Assembly (NCBI GenBank): GCA_003439945.1
Contig: QVRM01002189.1
Coordinates: 1,491,001-1,555,000 of the forward strand
Direction of reading: 5' to 3'
DNA from: Dermanyssus gallinae
Taxonomy: Eukaryota; Arthropoda; Arachnida; Mesostigmata; Dermanyssidae
Length of the DNA stretch: 64,000 nt
Shown one piece after another: positions 54,621 through 64,000 of this stretch (position 1 is its first letter; every line of letters starts with the position of its first letter). The notes beneath the pieces were generated by a model that had not been told where the DNA came from, ran no database searches, and was given only the letters and a program-made list of their open reading frames with translations. A program made the position numbers and the translations under genes.

Positions 54621-54965
54621 CATGGTGTGACAGAAACATTTGAAGAGCGATATACAGAATTGTAGAGCTCGTTAAAGCAAATGTTTTTTCCAATGGAACA
54701 TGGTCTCTGAGAAGTCTTGTTTTGGAGTGAGAGTGAAATTACTACAATTTGTAACACTGGTGTTTTTGCCCAACATAGGAGCACAAAATGTGCTGTTGCG
54801 AGACAACCAGTCCTCCTAGATTCTGCTCTGAATATGCAAGGCCGGTCAGAAGCCGCGACATGGTCGCTTAGAAGAGAATTCACCAAAAATGTAGTTCTTT
54901 ATTAGCGTTCACGCCAAATACTTCAGAATCATAACCCGCTCTTCAAAATTTTCTGTCACACCCTG
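54621..54965. mobile_element. 345-bp non-autonomous TIR element
   Basis: Left end CATGGTGTGACAGAAACATT, right end on the other strand CAGGGTGTGACAGAAAATTT, both continuing TGAAGAGCG. That gives about 29 bases of inverted repeat with only a few mismatches. Both ends are flanked by TATA, consistent with TA target duplication. No transposase inside. The CAGGGTGT start is shared with the element at 14431-15035, but the interiors differ. Confidence 0.75.

Positions 54966-55001
<36 letters not shown>
54966..55001. repeat. (TA)n-(TG)n compound microsatellite
   Basis: TA run passing into GT run, right beside the TIR element. Confidence 0.9.
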
Positions 55002-55439
55002 CAGGGATGCATATCTATAGTTCAACACGTGCACATACATTACACACTACAGGCTCACGTGGATGAGCCTGCATCGTGAGTGCCCTACACTTGTACGGGA
55101 CGATCCTAACGATCAATAGACGTAGGTTCTAGTCGCGGATCAAGTGTGCTTTCATGTGCGTTTCTCAGTATGCGCGTAAGCCTAGTGTTTTCGGCCTGGC
55201 CTGTGTTATTCGGCACGGCCTCCAGCGAAGGCACAGCGACAGACGCTGCTGCTGCAGACGCCACCGATCCACATCAGGTCAAGTCAAGACGGCGCGCGAT
55301 GAACTGGCGGTCGTCCCGAAAAACGTCGTGTCGTCGATCACCATTGACGCGTCGTGACTGGCCTGCTTACGACTAAGAAATGCTCTGACTTGACTACACG
55401 CGACTAAGGAGGCCAGGTTTGGCAGGAAGTTGCCATTGC

Positions 55440-55756
55440 TGCTGCTGCTACTGGCGCTGTTATTATTATGATTGTTGTTGTTGTTGTTGTTGTTGCTATT
55501 TTTGGCTTTGTTGTTGTATCTGTTGTTGTTTTTGCTACTGCTGTTATGGCTGTTGACGTTGTTGATGCTTATGCTGCAGTTGATACTGTTGATATTATAT
55601 CTTATTGGCGCTATATCTGTTATATCTTATTGGCGCTATTGTTGTTGTTGTTGCTTCTGCTGTCGTTGTTGCACATGTTCAACATGATGTTGAACATGAT
55701 GGCAACAAATTGATATTGTTTCTACTGCGCGTTCTCTGTTGTTGTTGTTGTTGTGG

Positions 55757-55796
<40 letters not shown>

Positions 55797-56887
55797 GGTT
55801 GTTTTTGTTGATTGCAGTCATGATTGTTGTGGTTGTTGCTGGTGTTGCCATCGCTACAGCTATGCTATTGCAGGGCCACCTGAGCAACCCAGTCCAGGAG
55901 AATGTGGATGAAAAAAGCGCAAAAAAAAGAAGCAGCTAGCAAAACCCCGGCAACAAAAACACAACAACAACAACGACACCAACAACCCCGACGATTCAAG
56001 CGTCCGCGTCCGGCCACGGATGGAAAGCGCAGGATCTACCTACTTAGCTACGAGCTACGAGCTTCGGATAAGTCGCTGCATAGTCTCCGTCTCAGTATTT
56101 CTGTTCTGTGTTTGTGGGCTTGTTTGAGTGTGTATGTATGTATGTGTGTTTGAAAGCGTTTCTATGTGCCTGTACGTAGCTGAGAGAGTCTGTGTGTATG
56201 TGCTGCCCTTTTTTCCACCTAGACATCATCATCATCATCATCATTCAGCTAGTTGTTCAGCAAACGAACGCTAAATTGTGTTGTGAGTCAACGGTTGGTA
56301 TGCTTGCCTGCTTGCTTCTGACGACTGGCGGCGGCGATCACGGCCGCATCATTGCTTGCCACGATGATGCTACTGTAGATGGGGCAGTAGTAACAACAAC
56401 AACAACAACAACAAAAACAACGACGACAACAACAACAAAACGACGACAACGACGACGACAACAACAACAACAAAAACAACGATGACGACGTTCACCCATC
56501 GGCCAGGTGTTAGGAGGATATCGGGTTCTCTCTCTCTCCCGTTCGTCTGATACCGCTGCCTGCTGCTGCTGCTGCCTATAAATGATGAGTGATCTCCGAT
56601 TGTCACTGGCGCGAAGGGCGGCGCCGCCGTCGTCACCGTGGCCGACGCCGCCTGCGCCACCAGAGGCGGCAATATTAGCATTATCATCGTCATCATCATC
56701 ATCATCATCATCCTCATCATCATCATCCTCAGCAACAACAGCAGCAGCAGCAGCAGAAGCAATAGTAGCGATTGCCGTAGAGGTCGCCAGCACGAACAAC
56801 ATCATCATTATCATTATTATCATCATCATGGCCGTTGTCGTCGCCATCATCATCACCAGCAGCAGCAGCACGATAATAATGATGATA

Positions 56888-56918
<31 letters not shown>

Positions 56919-57640
56919 CGCCCTGGTGATGATGTTTCCCTTTGCTGGCCACCTCCGGGCGCCACCGGCGGCCATGCTTGCGACTGGAGGAATAACAGCG
57001 GTAGGTAGAGACGACGGCAGCGTTGCCTGCCCCATTACGACTACTACGACTACGACTACGACTAAGGCTACGGCAACAACAACGACTACTTCGCTACCTA
57101 CGCCTACTTCGACGTTGACTTTTTCTATTGTAGTCGCCGTCGTTGTCGTAGCAGCAGCAGCAGCAGCAAAAGTGACCACAGCAGAAGTACTACTGGTAGC
57201 AGAAACAGCAGCAACTTCTCACCGCCATGCTGATCAGGGCGGCGGCGATGATGGTGATGATTATGACGGCTGTGGCGATAGCAATTGGATGTTGTCAATG
57301 GTGGTGATGTTGATGGTGATGATGATGACAACAACGACAACGACGACGACGACGACGTTGTTGATGTTGATGGTGATGACAACGACGACGACGACGACGT
57401 TGTTGATGGTGATGATAATTATGACGACGACGTTGTTGACGATGATGTCAATTGTTGTTGTCATCGTCGTTGTTGACGATGATGTCAATTGTTGTTGTTG
57501 TCATCGTTGTTGATGGTGATGTCAATTGTTGTTGTCGTCGTCGTTGTTGATGGTGATGTCAATTGTTGTTGTTGTCATCGTTGTTGATGGTGATGTCAAT
57601 TGTTTTTGTTGTCGTCGTTGTTGTTTTTCCACCTGGTGAT
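55440..57640. repeat. Trinucleotide-repeat-rich zone (GTT/CAA/CAT/ACG)
   Basis: Many short runs. GTT at 55470-55500 and 55736-55812, CAA/GAC at 56390-56480, CAT at 56222-56246 and 56690-56730, ATG at 56880-56920, ACT/ACG at 57035-57065, GAC/GTT at 57320-57440. Long frames exist on all strands only because the repeats lack stops (poly-L, poly-V, poly-N, poly-T). I do not call a protein. Confidence 0.85.
57444..57628. repeat. 37-bp minisatellite, five units
   Basis: GATGTCAATTGTTGTTG starts at 57444, 57481, 57518, 57555 and (with one change) 57592, exactly 37 bases apart each time. Units alternate between GTTGTCATCGTTG-type and GTCGTCGTCGTTG-type middles. Confidence 0.85.
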
Positions 57641-59713
57641 TAGTGGTAGCAGCAGCGGCAGCAACACCAACTGCAAGCAGCCTATTCTGCTAGCGGAAAT
57701 TGCTAGCCGGCATAGAAGGGGTGCGAGACCACCACCAGCAAGATGGTGAGTACTGAAACCCACTTCATCGTTGCCTCATCACTATCTAACATCACTACAG
57801 GTGATGTCGTCGTCGTCGTTGTTGCTGTTGTTGTTGTTGTTGTTGTTTTGGTGCAGCTGCTATTGCTTTTGACTGCAGCCATTGTGATATAGTAGTGTTG
57901 GCGTTATAGTAGTTATTGTTATTGTCCTCGTTGTTACAACGGTCGTTTTCCTCCCCGTGCTTCTGCAGCTGCTACTGCTGTTGTTGTTGTTGCTGCTGCT
58001 GCTGCTGCTGCCGCAATTATGGGGTTGGCGGCAAGTCATGTAAACTAGCACTAACTACACTAAAGAGTGTCGTGACATCTGCACCAAGCAGCGGTAGCAG
58101 CGTCAGCAAAGGCGATTCAAGACGAATAAAGGACGAACCATATCTACTACCACCACCACCGCTACTGAAGTAGTACAACCGACGCATTCGGCTGTGTGTG
58201 TTCCCCACACCTCGAGCCTCTTAAACCCGCACCCCCCCCCCCCCCCCCCGGCGCTGCCCAATTCCTCCCTAACCGGGCTATACGACCATCTGTCTGGAAC
58301 GCGAAGATAGTGTGCGTGAGTGAAGTGCGTGTATATGCGTGATTTCATCTGTAATTTTTGTCTATTAACGTCTATGCGGTGCGGCACGTGTACAACAATA
58401 GCGCCCACACTTCGCGGTATACAATAGCCACTGCAATGCGCTCTCCTAACGGAGAGGATGCATGTCAATAGAGAGAGATAGAGAAAGTGCAAGAACGCGT
58501 GCGCTAGATAGAGGAATACATGGTGATTGTTGTCGTTGTTGTCGGTGTTATTGATGATGTAACCTGTTCATAGTGCTGGTGTACCTGGAAGTCGATAGAG
58601 ACGTGTTCTAAGTGTTTCGACCAGTGTTACAGTGATGTGCCCGTCGCGTTTACGTCGTGAGGATGCCCTATGCGTTGAAAAGCCCTTTTCGGAAGCGGTT
58701 ACTCAAGAAACCGACTCCTCATACGATTTATGTAGCGTATGAATCAACCGCAAGCAGCAATTACACCAGTACTGCTGCAAACAACAAACGAAGCAACAGC
58801 CTCGGAAACAACAACAACAACAACAATATCTACCAACCCTTTTATGTGAAATAAAAGTGATTAGTTACGTTATGTATGTAATATCTAAATAATTACACGA
58901 GAAATGCGCTATTCACCATCACAGCAGTAGCGCAAGGAACATGTCAAAAGTAACAGCAACAAGCAACAATCAGAAACAGCAACATCGAAAGTAAATTTTA
59001 CGAGGACGCGGATAACAACGATTACCGCAGTTTCGTCTAGCGTTGCCCACCTCGTCGACAGACGACGCTTCGACACAGATCGAAATACGAATGAAAATAG
59101 TTAGGAAAGCTAACAGTGCAGGAAAAAGCAGAAGCAAGGAGAATTCGGCCAGCAGAATTACATGTAGCCACAACAAACAATTGTAACCGCCGTAACGATC
59201 TCGGCAACAGGGCGAGGAGCAGGAGCAGCGATCTCAAAATGGCCGGCAGAAAACGACGGCGACAGTGACAGCCTTAAGCGTAAACAGCCCAGTCGAGGCT
59301 CAAATACCTGGAGTGAGTAAACGCAATATGCAAACGCATGCCGAGAATAGTATTAAGCCGTACTTGTGAACAATCGTAAACAGCAACAAACAAACGACAG
59401 TTACGCAACAGAAAATACGCACGCAACATCGTGTGCAATTTGACCGATTACTGGATAAAAGTGGTTGGCTGATTGATTAGTGTGGTTAGTGTGTGCTATC
59501 GTACGTAGCGTTAGCTAATCAGTGTACTCTCAATAATGAACACGAGCTCATGCATGTATTGTGCTCATTCATCGGAACCCAACGACCATCAACAAGCGTT
59601 ATGCAATTCAACTCAACGGGATTAAGCGGTGAGCGATTGACAACACTAACTATCGTAATGAGCCTACGTTTGCGTATGGATGTATAGAAGATGTGTGGAT
59701 GTATAGATATGGA
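57641..59713. other. Mixed region, possible 5' UTR or regulatory DNA
   Basis: CTG/GTT runs at 57815-57850 and 57970-58010, CAA runs near 58810, and CA/GCA-rich AT-balanced sequence to 59440. Short frames (for example 58657-58854) are dominated by N, S and T and resemble no known protein. The composition recalls long 5' UTRs of developmental genes, but this is only an impression. Confidence 0.35.
58232..58250. repeat. Homopolymer C run
   Basis: Nineteen consecutive C; length may be unreliable in assembly. Confidence 0.9.
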
Positions 59714-59740
59714 TATATATATATATATATATATATATGC
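59714..59740. repeat. (TA)n microsatellite
   Basis: Short TA run. Confidence 0.9.
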
Positions 59741-60199
59741 ATCAGCTAAACGTGCAACAAGTTTCACATTGCTCTTAGTATTCACTCAGTAACCCCTCCC
59801 CAGTCAACACACACTTGCATGTCATCTGCCTGAAAACTGGAAATGCACTCCAGAAAACGTTAGATGCCTCACAACGAGGCATCTCTTCGCTTGCGAGGTA
59901 GAATCGTGCCCGTTAATTTCACAGTCTAAATCAGGCCCGTAATCCAGATGTATCCTGATTTGTAATTATTTGCTTTGTAAAGGGTGATACCCACTTAGAT
60001 CGGATAGTTATATTTATACACGTGTTTTTGTTCATAGTTGTTGTATATTTTGAAACTGCTGTATAAGTGAAAAAAAATTGTGTGCGTGTACATTTGCGAG
60101 CTTGTTGCCTTCTTCATTGTTAAATAACAAACGCACCAAATGCTGTATAGGAGTTTGTCGAGTGTGAAACGGCTGTAGGAGCTGGAATAAGCGTTACCA

Positions 60200-61278
60200 T
60201 TGATTCCATCACTCCAGAAGGTGGCGTCCTGGCTTCCAAAGTAACGAATTGTTTGCCATTAAAGGAATTTTGAAGGGACCGAACAGGTGGTAATCCGATG
60301 GAGTAATCTCAAGAATATACGCAGGATGTGGCAAAATATGCCATCCAAATTCTATTAACTTATTGGTGGTGAGCAAAGATGTGTACGGTCTTGTATTGTC
60401 GTGGTGGAAAGTCACTTCTCGTCTGTTCGCCAATTCCTGGAGCTTCTGGTTGATTGCCCTCTTTAACTTATCCAGTTGTTGACAGTACTGTATCGTATTG
60501 TTTGTTTCGTTTGGTTGTAACAGCTTCGATATAATAGATCGCATAATAGGGTCGCATCCCACCAAAAACTTAACATCATTTTCCTTATACGGGGTCCGGG
60601 CCTGGCAGTTGCTTGGGGCTCACTCCCAATTGTAAGCTACGCCCTTCTGCGGACAACGTTCTTATAGAGTATCCACTTCTCATCCCTTGTCACTATGGTG
60701 CGGAGAAAGAAATAATCTTCTTCCTTGTTGAGAAGCTGATCGCAAACTAGCACACGTTTCTCCAGTTGACGATTGCTGATCGCGTGCGGCACCCATACAT
60801 CCAACTTGCTGACGAATCTCTCGACATGGATATGCCTTTGAACGGATGTCCGGGGTCCTTCGACAATGGCCACAATCTCGCGCAGCGACATGTGTGGATT
60901 TCGTTCGGCTACTGTTGTGTAAGCGGCCATGTTCACTGTCACAGGGCGTCAGAACCGGTCTCGAGCGTTAACGTCAAAAATCCCGCCGTTCCTAAATCGG
61001 ACAAACCACTTTAGAACTGTACTATCTGTTACTGCCTCTCCGCCATACCCTTTACACATTTCCATTCCGGAAATAAACTAGCAATTAATGCCGAAAATGC
61101 ACATTAACTCTGCCACCTTTACTCGAGCGCTTCAGTTCGCGTGAGTTAGAAATTCGAATGAATTTCACGGTATAATACAGTGTAAACGAACAACCCTCTT
61201 CCAACCGTTTTCGTGTTCCCCCGAGACTGTGCAGTGCGACGCACACAATTACCCGAACGGACTTATGGAATAACCTAA
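60200..61278 (-). mobile_element. Mariner element 2, 3' end lost
   Basis: The right terminus, read inward, is TTAGGTTATTCCATAAGTCC followed by GTTCG, a mariner-type inverted repeat, and is flanked by TA (61279-61280). 5' non-coding sequence and transposase match mariner element 1 (4471-5419). The left terminus was not found: transposase similarity fades near 60200, before the usual C-terminal LPERW block. Confidence 0.75.
60209..60942 (-). pseudogene. Mariner transposase pseudogene (element 2)
   Basis: From the Met at 60942: HTH region RNPHMSLREIVAIV, then HIHVERFVSKLDVWVPH, then FFLRTIVTRDEKWILYKNVV (first catalytic Asp). After a shifted stretch (about 60560-60640) the frame resumes with QYCQQLDKLKRAINQKLQEL, REVTFHHDNTRPYTS (second Asp) and ILPHPAY...ITPSDYHLF (third Asp). 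All three Asp codons survive, but the frame is broken and the C-terminal LPERWAKV block is replaced by unrelated sequence. Supplies the region deleted in element 1. Confidence 0.8.
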
Positions 61279-61362
61279 TAATATGAGCAAATTTGGTAAA
61301 TCGACTTGCCCCGCGTCAGGCATCTACAGTTTTGATTTGATTTGTTTACCCCCGCGTCTTCG

Positions 61363-61457
61363 CGTCAGGGGTCGGGCAAGACTCCCACTCGGACACGAGT
61401 GAAAGATGAGGAGTGAACCATTGGCGCCGTGGATTTAAACATTCACATGTATATATA
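61363..61457 (+). repeat. Dispersed repeat R4, copy 2
   Basis: GCGTCAGGGGTCGGGCAAGA to CATTCACATGTATATATA, nearly identical to 20464-20558. Confidence 0.75.
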
Positions 61458-61948
61458 ATGTTTGCATAATGTACTTTAAGGTCATCAAAATGGAATTGCT
61501 CAATTTGACGTGAAGAGTGGTGGGCGATAGTCCCCCGTTATACTTGAACCAAGGCTCTGATGTTTAAATGCATTAGAAAGCCGGCAAATGGCGAGATTTG
61601 CTTGTCGGACATATCACTTAAGGACTTCCAGTAAAGTATCTCTAGAGAACGTTTTTGCACATCTTTCACTTCAACGCGTCACTTCACAGCAAGTTCACGT
61701 CAAGTTCTTTTGGTAAGGATCTTAGACGGGAGAGCAGTACAACCGCTTTCTGACAAGTAGTGCTTTATAGATGCTGGTGTATATGGAGTGGTCTTCTACG
61801 ACAGAGGTTTGTGCAGTAGGAAATACACGGCTTCTACAAAAATATACTTGTATATCTATATATACGTTTATAAAACATTTCTTAATTGACTTTAGCGAAA
61901 ATATACAGGTAAACTATTTGTTGTCTCACGCGCGGCAACTCTATTGTC

Positions 61949-61981
<33 letters not shown>

Positions 61982-64000
61982 TTTTAGAGTAAATCAGGCT
62001 CTGCATATATATATATTTTTTTGCATACCGTCTTTCGAGCTGAACAAATACCTCGTATAAAATTTTGTTTCCGTAGAACTCAAATCTGCAACCTACTATA
62101 CTTTACTGTCCTACAGATAGGACATATATACGAGCATCTGTTTACACGGGAAGAGGCCAATAATATTGAAAAACGGCTCTACCCAAGCGTAGACCGTCAA
62201 ATTACGGCACTGTGACATCAGAAATTAAATGCTGTAATATATTACAATGAAAAAGATCAGTTTCATTCAACATTATTACAGTGAGAGGTAAATCAAGCTG
62301 CCTGAAGCTTTCCCGGTCGAATTTGATTATGGCCATATCATTGCGGCAACGCCTCCCTTTCCGAGTAACATGATTTAAATGAGGGGTCTGTTGTTTACGA
62401 TAACTTCCAGAACTCAACTAACTCAACCGAGATCAGGGGGACCTATAGTTAAGTATATTAAGAGGGCACCAGATCTTGGACACCAAAACAAGCTTTCTCA
62501 TACAGTACGACTCGTAACAAGTTATTTTTTGGAGCAAGCAGAAAAGACGGTTGAATAGCTAAGCCAACCAGAAAGTTCTTTGCCGCAGTGTTTGCATCAT
62601 CCCACGCTTTCTATACGAGCTCGTCGAACGGGACAAGCGCACTTCGTGCTAATGATATGCATGAAAGGTGCCCGAGAACGCGTGTCGCAGAAGGTGGAGA
62701 ACAGACCACCCTGTAACTCGTTGCGCTTTACAGCCAAGCCGGGCACCAGCAAGGTCTCTCTCAATTTCCGGCTGTGGAGTACAGGTTCAAACATTCACCG
62801 AGGAGCTTGAGTGTTTACAAAAAGAATTCGCTCACGATATCCTATCATACTATAAGCAAAGGAATGCTCGCCGCAACGGTAGTGACCGTGATCGAGGAGA
62901 CAACGGGGTTTGCACTAAAATTGCGGCTACTAGGCCATTAGCGTACGCACAGGGGGGTAGCTTGCGGCCGAACGGGCTGTATCCGCACAAGAACTGCCTA
63001 TGCAATATTAGAAGAAGCCTCCAATAAAATACCCAGTCGAACGTGCACAGATATGCGTTAGTCTACCTCCCAATATTAGCACACATATAACACAAGTAGG
63101 AACCTGAATAAGGTTGATAATCAGCGGCGGATGGTTATGCAACATTGCTTTATTGAGCTATTTTATCACGGCATCCGTTTTTTTTTGTTGTTGTTTAGTT
63201 TGTTTCAGGAACGCTAAATGCTTGTTCCCCGCATTCGTGTTATTTCAACTTGAACGCACGAGATCTAATTATAACGACTAACGACCTTTCGGAATGCAAG
63301 TCAATGTCAGACACTTTTTCACTAAACCTTATTGGCCTCGGTTGGCATGCGCGCAGCATACATACGAGACGAGATTGTCGAATACCGTCGAAGCAGTCGA
63401 GTGGAACTGCCATGTCCGTCCTCACATACAGTACCCGACATGCCGACGCAAGCGGTAGTCTGAACTATCCGAACAGACAGAGCAGTTACAGCCAACCACT
63501 ATGGCAGATTGCAGCCTAAAAGAAACCAGAGATTTCTGCCGGCTCAACACAAATAATGGTTACCAGTTAGACCACGAGGCACAAACAGACTACGAAAAAA
63601 AAGAGGCCGAGACATCTGGCGAGATCGTAGAAACCAACTCCGATCCGACCGGTGAGGCATATGGCAGCGCAAGCATGGTCCACAGCATTGGCTACTGACT
63701 TATCCCAATACTTGCTGAATCAATACTTGCAATTTCCGTCGAGGTTTGCCTGTTAAATGGATATGCAATAAGTGATCACTATTTACCGGAAAATATTGGA
63801 CAGTCTAGAACTCTACGTCGACCGCCCGAGTTCTTGGGGTAATATCGTGAAATCACCTCACCCACATCCGCAGCTTTGACGCGAGACTCATCCTGGTTCA
63901 AAATCATACCGATTGCCACCATTTGCCAAGGAAAACATAATCCTGGCTGCTCTAAAAGTAGATGTGGGGTTCGTTCATCCAACTAAGCGGCACAAGCCGA
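61458..64000. other. Intergenic to the window end
   Basis: TA run at 61951-61979. No gene recognised. Frames at 62580-63027, 63250-63519 and 63779-63982 have no recognisable domain and overlap antisense frames. Confidence 0.4.

Noticed and set aside
57444..57628. CRISPR-like array
   Set aside because: Units are contiguous with no unique spacers, in a eukaryotic genome; it is a minisatellite.
55440..57640. Long frames encoding poly-Leu, poly-Val, poly-Asn or poly-Thr proteins
   Set aside because: They arise from trinucleotide repeats lacking stops and occur in several frames of both strands at once.

Overview
This window is nuclear DNA from an animal, most likely an arthropod and plausibly a chelicerate such as a mite or tick. 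The reasons are one host gene with GT-AG introns and arthropod-type transposon families (Tc1/mariner, R1-clade LINEs, LINEs with a restriction-like endonuclease, Ty3/gypsy, tRNA-derived SINEs). Long (TA)n tracts occur every few kilobases. The phylum-level placement is inference; nothing in the window identifies the species.

Only one host gene is well supported. A six-exon SLC26-type anion transporter lies on the + strand at 14082-19229, and every splice junction keeps the reading frame. It covers the membrane domain and the STAS domain up to the stop codon; the N-terminal exon(s) were not found. Its introns hold a TIR element, a SINE, a dispersed repeat and a (TA)n tract close to an acceptor.

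From 1 to 14 kb there are decayed repeats: a two-copy foldback MITE, two SINE families, LINE reverse-transcriptase fragments, an internally deleted mariner and a Tc1-like fragment. From 19 to 26 kb little is recognisable.

From 25.8 to 34.6 kb lies a nested transposon stack. A Ty3/gypsy pol is split by a LINE with a perfect 12-bp target-site duplication. The LINE's 3' UTR in turn holds a mariner remnant and an R1-clade LINE. A 206-bp retrocopy of that last LINE's 3' UTR, with its own perfect 15-bp duplication, sits at 34.4 kb.

From 36 to 52 kb there are further LINE remains. The most informative is a minus-strand two-ORF element at 40.8-44.7 kb. Its gag-like zinc-knuckle ORF1 overlaps ORF2 (C2H2 finger, RT, CCHC, restriction-like endonuclease) at TAATG, exactly as in the element at 27.9 kb. 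A cluster of related, mutually inserted LINEs with (TAA)n tails follows at 46-49.5 kb.

From 52 to 59 kb the DNA is rich in trinucleotide repeats, with GC-rich stretches and a 37-bp minisatellite. It may be regulatory or 5' UTR sequence of a gene outside the window, but no coding gene can be supported. A second mariner of the 4.5-kb family lies at 60.2-61.3 kb. No credible tRNA or rRNA gene, CRISPR array or prokaryotic-type system was seen.
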